From: Streptomyces sp. NBC_01591
Lineage (GTDB): Bacteria > Actinomycetota > Actinomycetes > Streptomycetales > Streptomycetaceae
Reading direction: 5' to 3'
NCBI RefSeq assembly: GCF_035918155.1
Contig: NZ_CP109327.1
Location: 1,364,001 to 1,428,000, forward strand
Length of the DNA: 64,000 nucleotides
Of this stretch, positions 43,817-52,204 are shown one piece after another. Position 1 is the stretch's first letter. Each line of letters begins with the position of its first letter. Made by a program: the position numbers and the translations under genes. The notes beneath the pieces are model-generated. The model was not told the origin of the DNA, ran no database searches, and worked only from the letters and a program-made list of their open reading frames with translations.

Positions 43817-45118
43817 ATGACCACCTCTGGCATCAGCCGGCGCGGCGCACTGCGCATGTTCGGCATCGGCGCGCTCGGTGTGGCCGGCGCCGGCGTGCTC
43901 GGCGCCTGCGCACCGTCCGGCGCCGGCACCTCCTCCAACGGCGGCGACACGAAGTCCAAGAACTTCGACTTCACCTCCTGGTCGCTCAACGAGGAGGCCG
44001 CCAAGCCCTCGATCGAGAAGATCATCGCGGCGTGGGAGAAGGACAAGGGCTCCAAGATCCGCGCGGTCTCGTACCCGTACAACGAGTACCTGAGCCAGCT
44101 CACCCTCAAGCTCGGTGGCGGGGAGACGACCGGCGCGGTGCACCTCGACATCGCCTGGCTCGCCGCGGTGGCGCAGATGGGCAAGCTCGCCGATCTCAAT
44201 TCCGTGGCCCTGAAGGGCGGCTACACGAACGTGGCGCTGGACAGCGGCATGTACGACGGCAAGCAGTACGGCCTGCCATGGAACACCGGCTCGATCGGCG
44301 TGATCGCCAACTCCAAGCTCCTGGAGAAGGCCGGCATCAAGAAGCACCCCACCACCATCGAGGAGTTCGAGGACGCGCTGCGGGAGCTGAAGGGGCTCGG
44401 CGGCGGTGTCGTGCCCTACGCCGCGGCCACCAAGGTCGCGCAGCTCAAGGACATCTTCCCGTGGATGCAGACCTTCGGCTGCACGCTCCTGGAGGACAGC
44501 AAGGTGACCATCGGCGACGACGCCTCCATCGACGCGGTCACCTGGTACAAGAAGCTGCACGACGAGAAGCTGATCGCCGCGGACGTGGACCGCTTCGACG
44601 CGCGTGCCCTGTTCGGGCAGGGCAAGGCCGCCTTCTACGACGACGCCATCGTCGGCAAGGGCGTGACAGCGGCCCAGTCCAAGGACAAGACGCTGGCCGA
44701 CGCGATGCAACCGATGAAGCGGCCGGTGCTGCGCTCCGGTGACACACCGCAGGCGCTGCTGTGGGGCGGTGTGATCGCGATCGTCAAGGGCAAGGGGCAG
44801 GACGCGGCGACGGAGTTCGCGCTGCACACCACCTCCGACCTCGCCACCACCACCGAGTACTTCGCCTCCCGCGCCCTGCCGCCGTCCACCACGGCGGGCC
44901 TGGCCGACCCGAAGGTCGCGAAGGACACCTTCACCACCGAGTGGACCGAGAAGATCACCGATACGGCGACCGGCAGCCCGTTCTGGCAGTTCGCGCAGAA
45001 CGCCCAGATCGAGGAAGCCGTGGCCAAGCAGGTCCAGGCCGTCCTGGTCGGCAAGTCGAAGCCGAAGGACGCGATGAAGAAGGCCGCCGAGGAGGTCACC
45101 GATCTCATCAAGCGCTGA
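43817..45118 (+). CDS. Solute-binding lipoprotein of a carbohydrate ABC importer
   Basis: This 433-residue protein has a lipoprotein signal with Arg-Arg (SRRGALRMF...) and lipobox VLGAC with Cys31, consistent with Tat-linked export of a family-1 sugar-binding protein. The mature part (TSWSLNEEAAKPSIEKIIAA..., GLPWNTGSIGVIANSKLLEK) is typical of extracellular sugar binders. Unusually, the gene follows both permeases. A terminator-like hairpin follows at 45137-45172. Confidence 0.92.
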   Translation: MTTSGISRRGALRMFGIGALGVAGAGVLGACAPSGAGTSSNGGDTKSKNFDFTSWSLNEEAAKPSIEKIIAAWEKDKGSKIRAVSYPYNEYLSQLTLKLGGGETTGAVHLDIAWLAAVAQMGKLADLNSVALKGGYTNVALDSGMYDGKQYGLPWNTGSIGVIANSKLLEKAGIKKHPTTIEEFEDALRELKGLGGGVVPYAAATKVAQLKDIFPWMQTFGCTLLEDSKVTIGDDASIDAVTWYKKLHDEKLIAADVDRFDARALFGQGKAAFYDDAIVGKGVTAAQSKDKTLADAMQPMKRPVLRSGDTPQALLWGGVIAIVKGKGQDAATEFALHTTSDLATTTEYFASRALPPSTTAGLADPKVAKDTFTTEWTEKITDTATGSPFWQFAQNAQIEEAVAKQVQAVLVGKSKPKDAMKKAAEEVTDLIKR

Positions 45119-45136
45119 GCCGGCGCGCGGCGGTCG

Positions 45137-45172
45137 GGGCCCAGTGAAGGCAGAACAGCCTTCACCGGGCCC
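45137..45172 (+). terminator. Hairpin after the binding-protein gene
   Basis: Fifteen-bp arms (GGGCCCAGTGAAGGC and GCCTTCACCGGGCCC) flank a 6-nt loop, with one A:C mismatch. The stem repeats the inner sequence of the 39104-39163 hairpin, so the two terminators may share origin. Confidence 0.85.
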
Positions 45173-45217
45173 TTGCCATGCTGCACACCTTTTCCCCAAC
45201 ACGTAATTCAGATCCGC

Positions 45218-45267
45218 ATTGCGCAATCTCTATTCACGATCTGGGATCTGTTGTAAGTTTCCGGCGC
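45218..45267 (+). promoter_or_regulatory. 50-nt promoter/operator element shared with the ABC operon
   Basis: It begins ATTGCGCAA and ends TTGTAAGTTTCCGGCGC, matching 41541-41590 in 37 of 50 positions. It starts 121 bp before the TTG start of the BNR gene. This suggests the secreted protein and the importer are co-regulated. Confidence 0.65.
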
Positions 45268-45338
45268 GGCAGAGCGGTGGACCGACCTGCGGGGCCGCTC
45301 CCGTCCGCCTCACCATCACGCCCGCGAAGGAGTTCGCC

Positions 45339-46643
45339 TTGCGACGTCCCACGGCACGCGCGTATGCCGCCTCGGCAGCGGCCCTGGCCGCCCTGCTCAC
45401 GCTCGTCCCGGCCGCCCAGGCCGACAGCGCGGACCTCACGGCAGCCGCGGCAACGGTGATCGAGAAGGTTCCGTACACGATGGACTCGTCGAACCAGGCC
45501 GCCTGGTGGACGCCGGTCGCCACGTACAAGGGCCGCGGTCAGTACACGTACTTCGCCTTCAACGAGCCCGGCTCGACGGCCGCCACGCACCGCCCGGCCA
45601 TCGCGCGGCGCGACCCGGACGGGGTCTGGAGCCGTCTGCCGCTGCTCGACAAGAGCGGGCAGCAGGCCGAGTTCGCCGACGACAACGGTCACAACCAGCC
45701 GTCCGTCGCGCGCGACGGCAGCGGCCGCCTGCATGTGTTCGCCTCCATGCACGCCAACGCCTGGCGTTACTTCCGCACCGAAGCCGCCGGCGGGGACGTC
45801 ACCGACCACGCGGCCGAACTGCCCGACCAGGGCGAGGGCATCACCTACCCGGTTGTGACCACCGCACCGAACGGCGATCTGTTCCTGGCCGCCCGCGTCG
45901 GTGCCGGCACCGACCAGCGTCCCGGCAAGCTGTACCGCTGGGACAACGCCGCCGCGCGCTGGAGCGTGGTCGCCACCTTCGCCGGCGCGCTGAACCGCGC
46001 CGTGTACCCCGACGACCTGACGGTGGACGCCGCCGGGCGCGTGCACATCCTGTACGAGTGGTCCAAGGCCCCGTCGAGCGCGTTCCGGCACCAGCTCTCC
46101 TACCTGCGCTACGACCCGTCGACGGGCGCCTTCGCGGACAGCGCGGGCGCGGCCGCCACCACCCCGGTGACACCCGGCACGTCCGACGTGATCCAGGACC
46201 TCACCGCGGATGAGGTGTGGAGCAGCGACAACACCTACACGGGTCCGGCGGTGCAGAGCGCCAAGCTCACCCTCGACGGCTCCACCCCGAAGGTCGCCTA
46301 CCGCTACCGCTCGACCGACAGCGGCGGCAACTTCCGCGTGTACTACGCCTACCCGAGCGGCAGCGACTGGGTCAGCAAGACCGTGTACGCCGGTGGCCAG
46401 ACGGCCGCGGCACTGGGCATCACCTGGGACGAGACGGACACCAAGCGGATCTACTACGTCACCGGCTCCGGCACCGACCGGGTCTTCGCCGCGACGCAGT
46501 CGGCGGACGGGGCCTGGACCGCGCAGTCCGCCGCGCCGGGCGTGAGCGCGGACCGGCTCGCGGTGCGGCGGGACTCGGACGGAAACGATGTGCTGTACCT
46601 GCCGGACACCGCACACAACTCCCTCTACTACGGGCTCCGTTGA
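45339..46643 (+). CDS. Secreted BNR-4 repeat (beta-propeller) protein, possible polysaccharide lyase
   Basis: This 434-residue protein starts at a TTG with GAAGGAG 6 nt upstream. The signal peptide is AYAASAAALAALLTLVPAAQA. The mature part has repeated propeller motifs with Asp-box-like strands (NGHNQPSVARDGSGRLHVFA, PDDLTVDAAGRVHILYEWS, LGITWDETDTKRIYYVTG). BNR-4 proteins include lyases that cut uronic-acid polysaccharides, for example the rhamnose-glucuronate lyase type. Its promoter element matches that of the sugar importer. The longer frame upstream of the TTG is not signal-like. Confidence 0.85.
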   Translation: MRRPTARAYAASAAALAALLTLVPAAQADSADLTAAAATVIEKVPYTMDSSNQAAWWTPVATYKGRGQYTYFAFNEPGSTAATHRPAIARRDPDGVWSRLPLLDKSGQQAEFADDNGHNQPSVARDGSGRLHVFASMHANAWRYFRTEAAGGDVTDHAAELPDQGEGITYPVVTTAPNGDLFLAARVGAGTDQRPGKLYRWDNAAARWSVVATFAGALNRAVYPDDLTVDAAGRVHILYEWSKAPSSAFRHQLSYLRYDPSTGAFADSAGAAATTPVTPGTSDVIQDLTADEVWSSDNTYTGPAVQSAKLTLDGSTPKVAYRYRSTDSGGNFRVYYAYPSGSDWVSKTVYAGGQTAAALGITWDETDTKRIYYVTGSGTDRVFAATQSADGAWTAQSAAPGVSADRLAVRRDSDGNDVLYLPDTAHNSLYYGLR

Positions 46644-47491
46644 TTCCCAGCACCGTCGGCGCTCCTGGCAGCGGGGTAGCGGGGCGCATTCGGTGCCGGT
46701 GACCGGTGGCGCAGGGCCCCGGTCCGACTTCTCGGGACGTGACACAGCGCGCGGGCCGGTCGCCGGGCCACCGGCCCGCCGCTACGCCGGCGAGGGAGGA
46801 GACGCCGTCGCATCGGCCGCACCACACGTGTCGTCACCACATCGTTGCTCCGCGTGCTCAAAAGCGGAGAGCCGGAATGCAACGGTGCCCGCGCCGGACG
46901 CTGCACGCCGTCGCAGCCCGCCGCGCCACGAAGCCCCGCCGGATATCCGGCGGGGCTTCGTCGTCTCACGCGCTCTACCGGAATCCGACACCGGCGAGGA
47001 CGACGCTCACGGCCGCGGCCGTGCGAGCGGCGACCGCGTCGGTCCGCTTCCCTGATTCCCTCGGCCGCGCGCAGGGTGCTGAGATGGCGAGCGAGGGCCA
47101 CCAGCTGCGCGGCGTGCTCGACGAGCGCCGCGGCCGGCGCGCACGGCTCGGCCGACGCCGGTGTCCGGGCGAACCCGAACGGCTCAACGTAGAGATCCAC
47201 GTACCGGCGGGCGCACTGACCGTACGGGTACTGCACCAGCTCCGCAGGGTGGAGCGGTTCGCCGCATCGTGGGTCATGACGCCCTCGCCGCCGACGTGGG
47301 CGAGGTCGACCCGGCACTCGACCGGGTGCTCGGTGCGTCCGGCGCACCGAGCCGGGCGGGTGAGGCGGACCGGGCCGCAGGTGGTCCGCGGGCCAGCCGA
47401 GGCCGTCGCCGTCCAGGAGCCTCTGACCTGGACCTTATCCATTTTGTGGGCGCTCACGAACCGCCGAGGACGACAGGTAAACTCAGGACAC
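46644..47491. other. 850-bp region upstream of purB with no supported gene
   Basis: A minus-strand frame around 46975-47280 has protein-like segments (HPAELVQYPYGQCARRYVDL) that may be debris of a small gene, but frames shift and no start is clear. A 32-bp perfect palindrome lies at 46929-46960. Near 47418-47431, 14 bases match the 16-bp element at 22318. The purB promoter should lie just before 47492. Confidence 0.45.
46929..46960. terminator. 32-bp perfect palindrome, probable terminator
   Basis: CGAAGCCCCGCCGGAT is followed directly by its reverse complement. This is the common Streptomyces form of factor-independent terminator. It lies 286 bp past the BNR gene, so it may end that transcript or a degraded gene's. 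Confidence 0.7.
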
Positions 47492-48934
47492 GTGACTGCT
47501 GTGTCTGCGAAGCCTCGCATCCCCAATGTCCTGGCCGGCCGCTATGCCTCCACGGAGCTGGCCGTCCTCTGGTCCCCCGAGCAGAAGGTGAAGCTGGAAC
47601 GCCAGCTGTGGCTGGCGGTGCTGCGCGCTCAGAAGGACCTCGGGATCGAGGTGCCGGACGCCGCGCTCGCCGATTACGAACGTGTCATCGACCAGGTCGA
47701 CCTGGCCTCCATCGCCGAGCGCGAGAAGGTCACCCGGCACGACGTCAAGGCCCGGATCGAGGAGTTCAACGCCCTCGCCGGCCACGAGCAGGTCCACAAG
47801 GGCATGACGTCCCGGGACCTCACGGAGAACGTCGAGCAGCTCCAGATCCGGCTCTCTCTGGAGCTGATGCGCGACCGCACGGTGGCTGTGCTGGCCCGGC
47901 TCGGCAAGCTGGCGGGCGAGTACCGCGAGCTGGTCATGGCCGGCCGCTCCCACAACGTCGCCGCGCAGGCGACCACGCTCGGCAAGCGCTTCGCGACCGC
48001 GGCCGACGAGCTCCTGGTGGCGTACGGTCGGCTCGAGGACCTGCTGGGCCGCTACCCGCTGCGGGGCATCAAGGGCCCCGTCGGTACGGCGCAGGACATG
48101 CTCGACCTGCTGGGCGGCGACGCCGGGAAGCTCGCCGACCTCGAACAGCGGATCGCCGCGCACCTCGGTTTCGCCCAGGCCTTCACATCGGTCGGCCAGG
48201 TCTACCCGCGCTCGCTCGACTACGACGTGGTGACCGCGCTGGTCCAGCTGGCCGCGGCGCCCTCGTCGGTCGCCAAGACGATCCGCCTGATGGCCGGGCA
48301 CGAGCTGGTGACCGAGGGCTTCAAGCCGGGTCAGGTCGGCTCGTCCGCGATGCCGCACAAGATGAACACCCGATCCTGCGAGCGCGTCAACGGCCTGATG
48401 GTGATCCTGCGCGGCTACGCGTCGATGACCGGCGAGCTGGCCGGCGACCAGTGGAACGAGGGCGACGTGTCCTGTTCCGTGGTCCGCCGGGTGGCGCTGC
48501 CGGACGCCTTCTTCGCGTTCGACGGTCTGCTGGAGACCTTCCTGACCGTGCTCGACGAGTTCGGGGCGTTCCCGGCCGTCGTCGCCCGTGAGCTGGACCG
48601 CTACCTCCCGTTCCTCGCCACTACCAAGGTCCTGATGGGCGCGGTGCGCGCGGGTGTCGGCCGTGAGGTCGCCCACGAGGCGATCAAGGAGAACGCGGTC
48701 GCCTCGGCCCTGGCCATGCGCGAGCAGGGCGCCGAACGCAACGAGCTGCTCGACAAGCTGGCCGCCGACGATCGCATCCCGCTCGACCGTGCCCAGCTCG
48801 ACGCTCTGATGGCCGACAAGCTCTCCTTCACCGGGGCCGCGGGCGACCAGGTCACCGCGCTGATCTCCCGCATCGAGGAGATCGCCAAGCAGCACCCCGA
48901 GGCCGCCGCGTACACACCGGGCTCCATCCTCTGA
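47492..48934 (+). CDS. purB: Adenylosuccinate lyase
   Basis: PurB splits SAICAR and adenylosuccinate to give fumarate in purine synthesis. The 480-residue protein has the fumarase/aspartase-type signature GSSAMPHKMNTRSCERV and the GMTSRDLTENVEQLQ active-site block. The catalytic serine lies in the flexible GSSAMPHK loop. The GTG at 47492 gives a family-typical N-terminus (VTAVSAKPRIPNVLAGRYAS); a GTG at 47501 is possible. It is followed after 19 bp by mug. Confidence 0.96.
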   Translation: MTAVSAKPRIPNVLAGRYASTELAVLWSPEQKVKLERQLWLAVLRAQKDLGIEVPDAALADYERVIDQVDLASIAEREKVTRHDVKARIEEFNALAGHEQVHKGMTSRDLTENVEQLQIRLSLELMRDRTVAVLARLGKLAGEYRELVMAGRSHNVAAQATTLGKRFATAADELLVAYGRLEDLLGRYPLRGIKGPVGTAQDMLDLLGGDAGKLADLEQRIAAHLGFAQAFTSVGQVYPRSLDYDVVTALVQLAAAPSSVAKTIRLMAGHELVTEGFKPGQVGSSAMPHKMNTRSCERVNGLMVILRGYASMTGELAGDQWNEGDVSCSVVRRVALPDAFFAFDGLLETFLTVLDEFGAFPAVVARELDRYLPFLATTKVLMGAVRAGVGREVAHEAIKENAVASALAMREQGAERNELLDKLAADDRIPLDRAQLDALMADKLSFTGAAGDQVTALISRIEEIAKQHPEAAAYTPGSIL

Positions 48935-48953
48935 CGGCCACGCCCCCAGCCGG

Positions 48954-49517
48954 ATGACGCCCGAAGAGCTCCAGGCCGCCCGCGACCGCACCGTTCCCGA
49001 TGTGGTCGCGGGCGGCCTGCGTGTGCTGTTCTGCGGTATCAACCCGAGCCTGATGACGGGGGCGACGGGCCACCACTTCGCGCACCCCGGCAACCGCTTC
49101 TGGCCGGTACTCCATCGGTCGGGCTTCACGCCCAGGCAGTTGAAGCCGGCCGAACAGACCGAACTGCTTCGCTACGGCCTTGGCATCACCAATGTGGTCG
49201 CCCGGGCCACCGCCCGGGCGGACGAGCTGTCCGCCGAGGAATTCCGCGAGGGCGGACGGCTCCTGGCAGCCAAGGTCGAACTGCTGCGACCACGGTGGCT
49301 GGCGGTCGTAGGGGTCACCGCCTACCGCACGGCCTTCGGCAGGCGTACCGCCCGGATCGGTCCGCAGGACCACACGATCGGCGGCGCCCGCGTCTGGGCC
49401 CTGCCCAACCCCAGCGGTCTGAACGCCCACTGGACCGCTCAGACGATGGCGGAGGAGTACGGACGCCTCCTCGCCCACGTCGACAACAACGCCACCGTCC
49501 CCACCGACAAGTCCTGA
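48954..49517 (+). CDS. mug: G/U mismatch-specific DNA glycosylase
   Basis: This 187-residue protein has the uracil-DNA glycosylase superfamily Mug motifs: VLFCGINPSLMTGATGHHFA with the catalytic Asn, and NPSGLNAHW late in the protein. It removes uracil or thymine opposite guanine in double-stranded DNA. The close spacing to purB suggests co-transcription, although the pairing has no obvious functional reason. Confidence 0.93.
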   Translation: MTPEELQAARDRTVPDVVAGGLRVLFCGINPSLMTGATGHHFAHPGNRFWPVLHRSGFTPRQLKPAEQTELLRYGLGITNVVARATARADELSAEEFREGGRLLAAKVELLRPRWLAVVGVTAYRTAFGRRTARIGPQDHTIGGARVWALPNPSGLNAHWTAQTMAEEYGRLLAHVDNNATVPTDKS

Positions 49518-49881
49518 CGCCCCGGCGCCTACACACTCCCCGACAGTTACGCAATGGCTCGGCACTCATGGCCGCGTACCGGCAGTCATGATCCGGGCTC
49601 GGCGCCGAATGCCACGTACCGGCACCGTGGTCCGGGCTCGGCGCCGATGGCCATCACCCGTTCCCGGCACCACGGCCGCTGCCAACCCGAGCCCAGGAGC
49701 CGGGCGAGCGCCGCCCCCACCCCCAACCACCAGCCCGGCCCACTGCCCAATCGCCGGCCGGCTGCACCCGTCGTAGACGGCGGGCAATCGGCCCGCCGCG
49801 CAGCGAACGGTGTCCGAGCCCCGGACCGACCGCCACCAGAGGCGGATCCGGGCCCGTCCGGCCGACAGCAGCCTGCTCATG
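49518..49881. other. Intergenic region with imperfect 40-bp tandem repeat
   Basis: This 364-bp stretch between mug and the minus-strand hypothetical gene is strongly G/C-rich. It holds two copies of a CGTACCGGCA...GGGCTCGGCGCCGA unit (49575-49608 and 49615-49646) and a trailing partial copy. It shows no protein-like frame. Confidence 0.6.
49575..49646. repeat. Two-copy imperfect tandem repeat
   Basis: The units share CGTACCGGCA and GGGCTCGGCGCCGA at a 40-bp period. The middle differs by an insertion of two bases. They may be relics of a slippage event. Confidence 0.6.
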
Positions 49882-50319
49882 TCACGGCGGGTCGATCTCC
49901 GTCACCACGACATTCAGCTCACACCCCGGTCCTTCCTCCTCCAGATAGAGACCGATGGCGATCCATCGGTCCTCGATGCTCCAGAGCTGAAGAAACTCGC
50001 AGCCCGCAACCGTATCGGCCCATGCCTCCGGTATCTCCTCACCGGCGGTCATCCGCTCCTGCGCACTCCAGAGGCTGATCATCTGCGGCTCACCCCAGCG
50101 ACCGGTGAGCAGCGTCAGCAATGCGTCATGCTCTGCAAGGCACTGCGCCCGGTGCTCCAGCCGCCGCACAGCGTCGTCGTCCCAGTGATCGACATCGGCG
50201 TGCAAGGATGCCGTGTGATAGCCGGGCCCGCTGACTCCCGAGCCTGACCGGATACGCTCCGTGGGAAAGTCCGAGGTGCGCATCTCGTCGATGAGGCGGA
50301 GGTGATGTGCGGTGGTCAT
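49882..50319 (-). CDS. Hypothetical protein
   Basis: This 145-residue protein starts MTTAHHLRLIDEMRTSDFPT. It contains several aromatic and acidic segments (DHWDDDAVRRLEHRAQCLAE, LQLWSIEDRWIAIGLYLEEE), but no catalytic motif, signal or membrane helix. It may be a small alpha/beta protein. I do not recognise the family. It lies downstream of the ABC-2 permease (50418-51155) in the same direction, with about 98 bp between them. Confidence 0.65.
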   Translation of the reverse strand: MTTAHHLRLIDEMRTSDFPTERIRSGSGVSGPGYHTASLHADVDHWDDDAVRRLEHRAQCLAEHDALLTLLTGRWGEPQMISLWSAQERMTAGEEIPEAWADTVAGCEFLQLWSIEDRWIAIGLYLEEEGPGCELNVVVTEIDPP

Positions 50320-50417
50320 GCCGCCAGTAAACCGCCCAGCACTGACAAGCCGCTCCTTGCCATGAGCTTTGATGCGCTTTCAGCCGTCCTGATCCGTATG
50401 GAAATCGTGACAGCTGG

Positions 50418-51155
50418 CTACGCGTCCCTGCGCCGGAGCGCCCACCAGCCTGCCAGGAGTGCGGCTGCCGCCCAAGCCGCTGTCACCGCGAGTCCGCCCC
50501 ACGGTCCGAGGCTTCCTTCGGGGTTCTGGTGAAGCACCAACTGTCCCGCCCGGTCCGGCAGATATTGCGCGGCACCACCTGCGACGTCACCGACCACGAA
50601 GGAGACGATGAGCACGAACGGGATGAGTAGGCTGAGTACAGCTACCGCGCTGCGCAGCACCACTGTCAATCCGGCCGCGAACAGGGCCATCAGCGCCAGA
50701 TATATCCCGCCCCCGAAGGCTGCCCGCAGAGCTCCCGGCTCGCCCAGGCCGATCGCGTACTTCCCCATGAACAGCTGTCCCACGAGGAAAGCGCTGAAGC
50801 TGGTGACGAGGCCGACGGCAAGTGCCAGCGCCCCGAGGAGCCCGATCTTGGCAGCGTAGAAGAGGTTGCGGCGCGGTACAGCGGCGAGCGAAATCCGCAG
50901 AGCTCCGTTGAGGTACTCGGAGGAGATCGCGGTCGCCCCGAAGCTGATGGCCGCGATCTGGCCGAAGTTCAGTGCGTAAAAGGCGTCGAAGACCGGCTCG
51001 GCATCGGCATTGTTCGCCTCGGCCTGGCCGACGGTGGAGAAGGCGAGCAAGGTGATGGCGAGTGTCACGACGAGGACGGCTATCAAGGATCCCGCGACGG
51101 ACCGGACCGATCTGATCTTGATCCACTCGGAACGCAGCACTGCGGTGGTCGACAT
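50418..51155 (-). CDS. ABC-2 type transporter permease
   Basis: This 245-residue protein starts MSTTAVLRSEWIKIRSVRSV and has about six hydrophobic stretches, including AISFGATAISSEYLNGALRI and ALALAVGLVTSFSAFLVGQL. It is the membrane half of a drug, lipid or peptide exporter with the ATPase gene directly upstream (3 nt apart). Its divergent neighbour is a two-component system, which usually senses the exported compound. Confidence 0.92.
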   Translation of the reverse strand: MSTTAVLRSEWIKIRSVRSVAGSLIAVLVVTLAITLLAFSTVGQAEANNADAEPVFDAFYALNFGQIAAISFGATAISSEYLNGALRISLAAVPRRNLFYAAKIGLLGALALAVGLVTSFSAFLVGQLFMGKYAIGLGEPGALRAAFGGGIYLALMALFAAGLTVVLRSAVAVLSLLIPFVLIVSFVVGDVAGGAAQYLPDRAGQLVLHQNPEGSLGPWGGLAVTAAWAAAALLAGWWALRRRDA

Positions 51156-51157
51156 GG

Positions 51158-52096
51158 TCAGGCCTCCTGACGGTTGGCGGATGAGGTCGACGCCGATGCG
51201 AATTCCGTGGCGTCTGCTGTGAGGTCGAGGTAGGCCTGTTCCAGCGTGGCCTGTTCGTCGGTGAGTTCGAGGACAGGAATGCCTTCGGTGGCGGCTATCG
51301 CGCCGATCTCCCCGGCCCTCGCACCCTCGACGGTCCAGCAGCCGTCGTCATCCCGCGCGGGGTCGTATCCCTTGCGGATCAGGACATCGCGCAGCCGCGT
51401 GGATTCGGTGGTGCGCACCCGTGCGCGGGGCCTGCTGCGGGAATCCAGGAAGTCCTGCATCGGCAGGTCGGCGAGGAGTCGGCCCCGGCCGAGGATCACG
51501 AGGTGATCGGCGAACGACGAGGTCTCGTTCATCAGATGACTGGAGACCAGGACTGTGCGTCCCTCGCGGGCGAGCCGTTTCATCAGCTCCCGGATCCAGA
51601 TGATGCCTTCCGGATCGAGGCCGTTCGACGGCTCGTCCAGCATCACGACCTCCGGATCGCCCAGCAGGGCGGCCGCTATGCCCAGCCGCTGTCGCATCCC
51701 GAGTGAGAAGGTCTTGATCCGGGCTCCGCCGACCTCGCCGAGGCCCGCCTCCTCCAGGACCTCCTCGACTCTGCGCGCACCGAGGCCGTTACTGACCGCC
51801 AGGGCGAGCAGGTGGTTCCGCGCGGTGCGCGAGCCATGGGCGGCCTGGGCGTCCAGCAAGGCGCCCACCCGACGCAGCGGATCGTCGAGCGTGGCATAGA
51901 ACTGCCCGCCGATCGTGGCCTTGCCGCCGGTGGGCCGGTCGAGGCCGAGAACGAGTCGCATGGTGGTGGACTTGCCTGCGCCGTTGGGGCCGAGAAAGCC
52001 GGTGACGCGCCCGGGTCGCACACTGAACGTGAGGTTGTCCACGGCACGGGTCGTGCCGTATGCCTTGGTGAGCTCATGGACGTCGATGCTGGTCAT
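51158..52096 (-). CDS. ABC transporter ATP-binding protein
   Basis: This 312-residue ATPase carries Walker A GPNGAGKST, the signature LGMRQRLGIA, and Walker B VVMLDEPSNGLDPE. A C-terminal extension (about 230-312) is of the DUF4162 type found in multidrug/bacitracin-type exporters. The ATG at 52096 has GAGG 3 nt upstream. It is cotranscribed with the ABC-2 permease. Confidence 0.95.
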   Translation of the reverse strand: MTSIDVHELTKAYGTTRAVDNLTFSVRPGRVTGFLGPNGAGKSTTMRLVLGLDRPTGGKATIGGQFYATLDDPLRRVGALLDAQAAHGSRTARNHLLALAVSNGLGARRVEEVLEEAGLGEVGGARIKTFSLGMRQRLGIAAALLGDPEVVMLDEPSNGLDPEGIIWIRELMKRLAREGRTVLVSSHLMNETSSFADHLVILGRGRLLADLPMQDFLDSRSRPRARVRTTESTRLRDVLIRKGYDPARDDDGCWTVEGARAGEIGAIAATEGIPVLELTDEQATLEQAYLDLTADATEFASASTSSANRQEA

Positions 52097-52204
52097 GTCC
52101 TCAGCCTCGCGGCCACGCCGGGTGCCTCGCCTCCCCCGCGGGTGGGGATCATCTCCCTCGCTCGGGGGAGCCGCCGCGCCCGTGCGGACTGACACGATGG
52201 CAGC

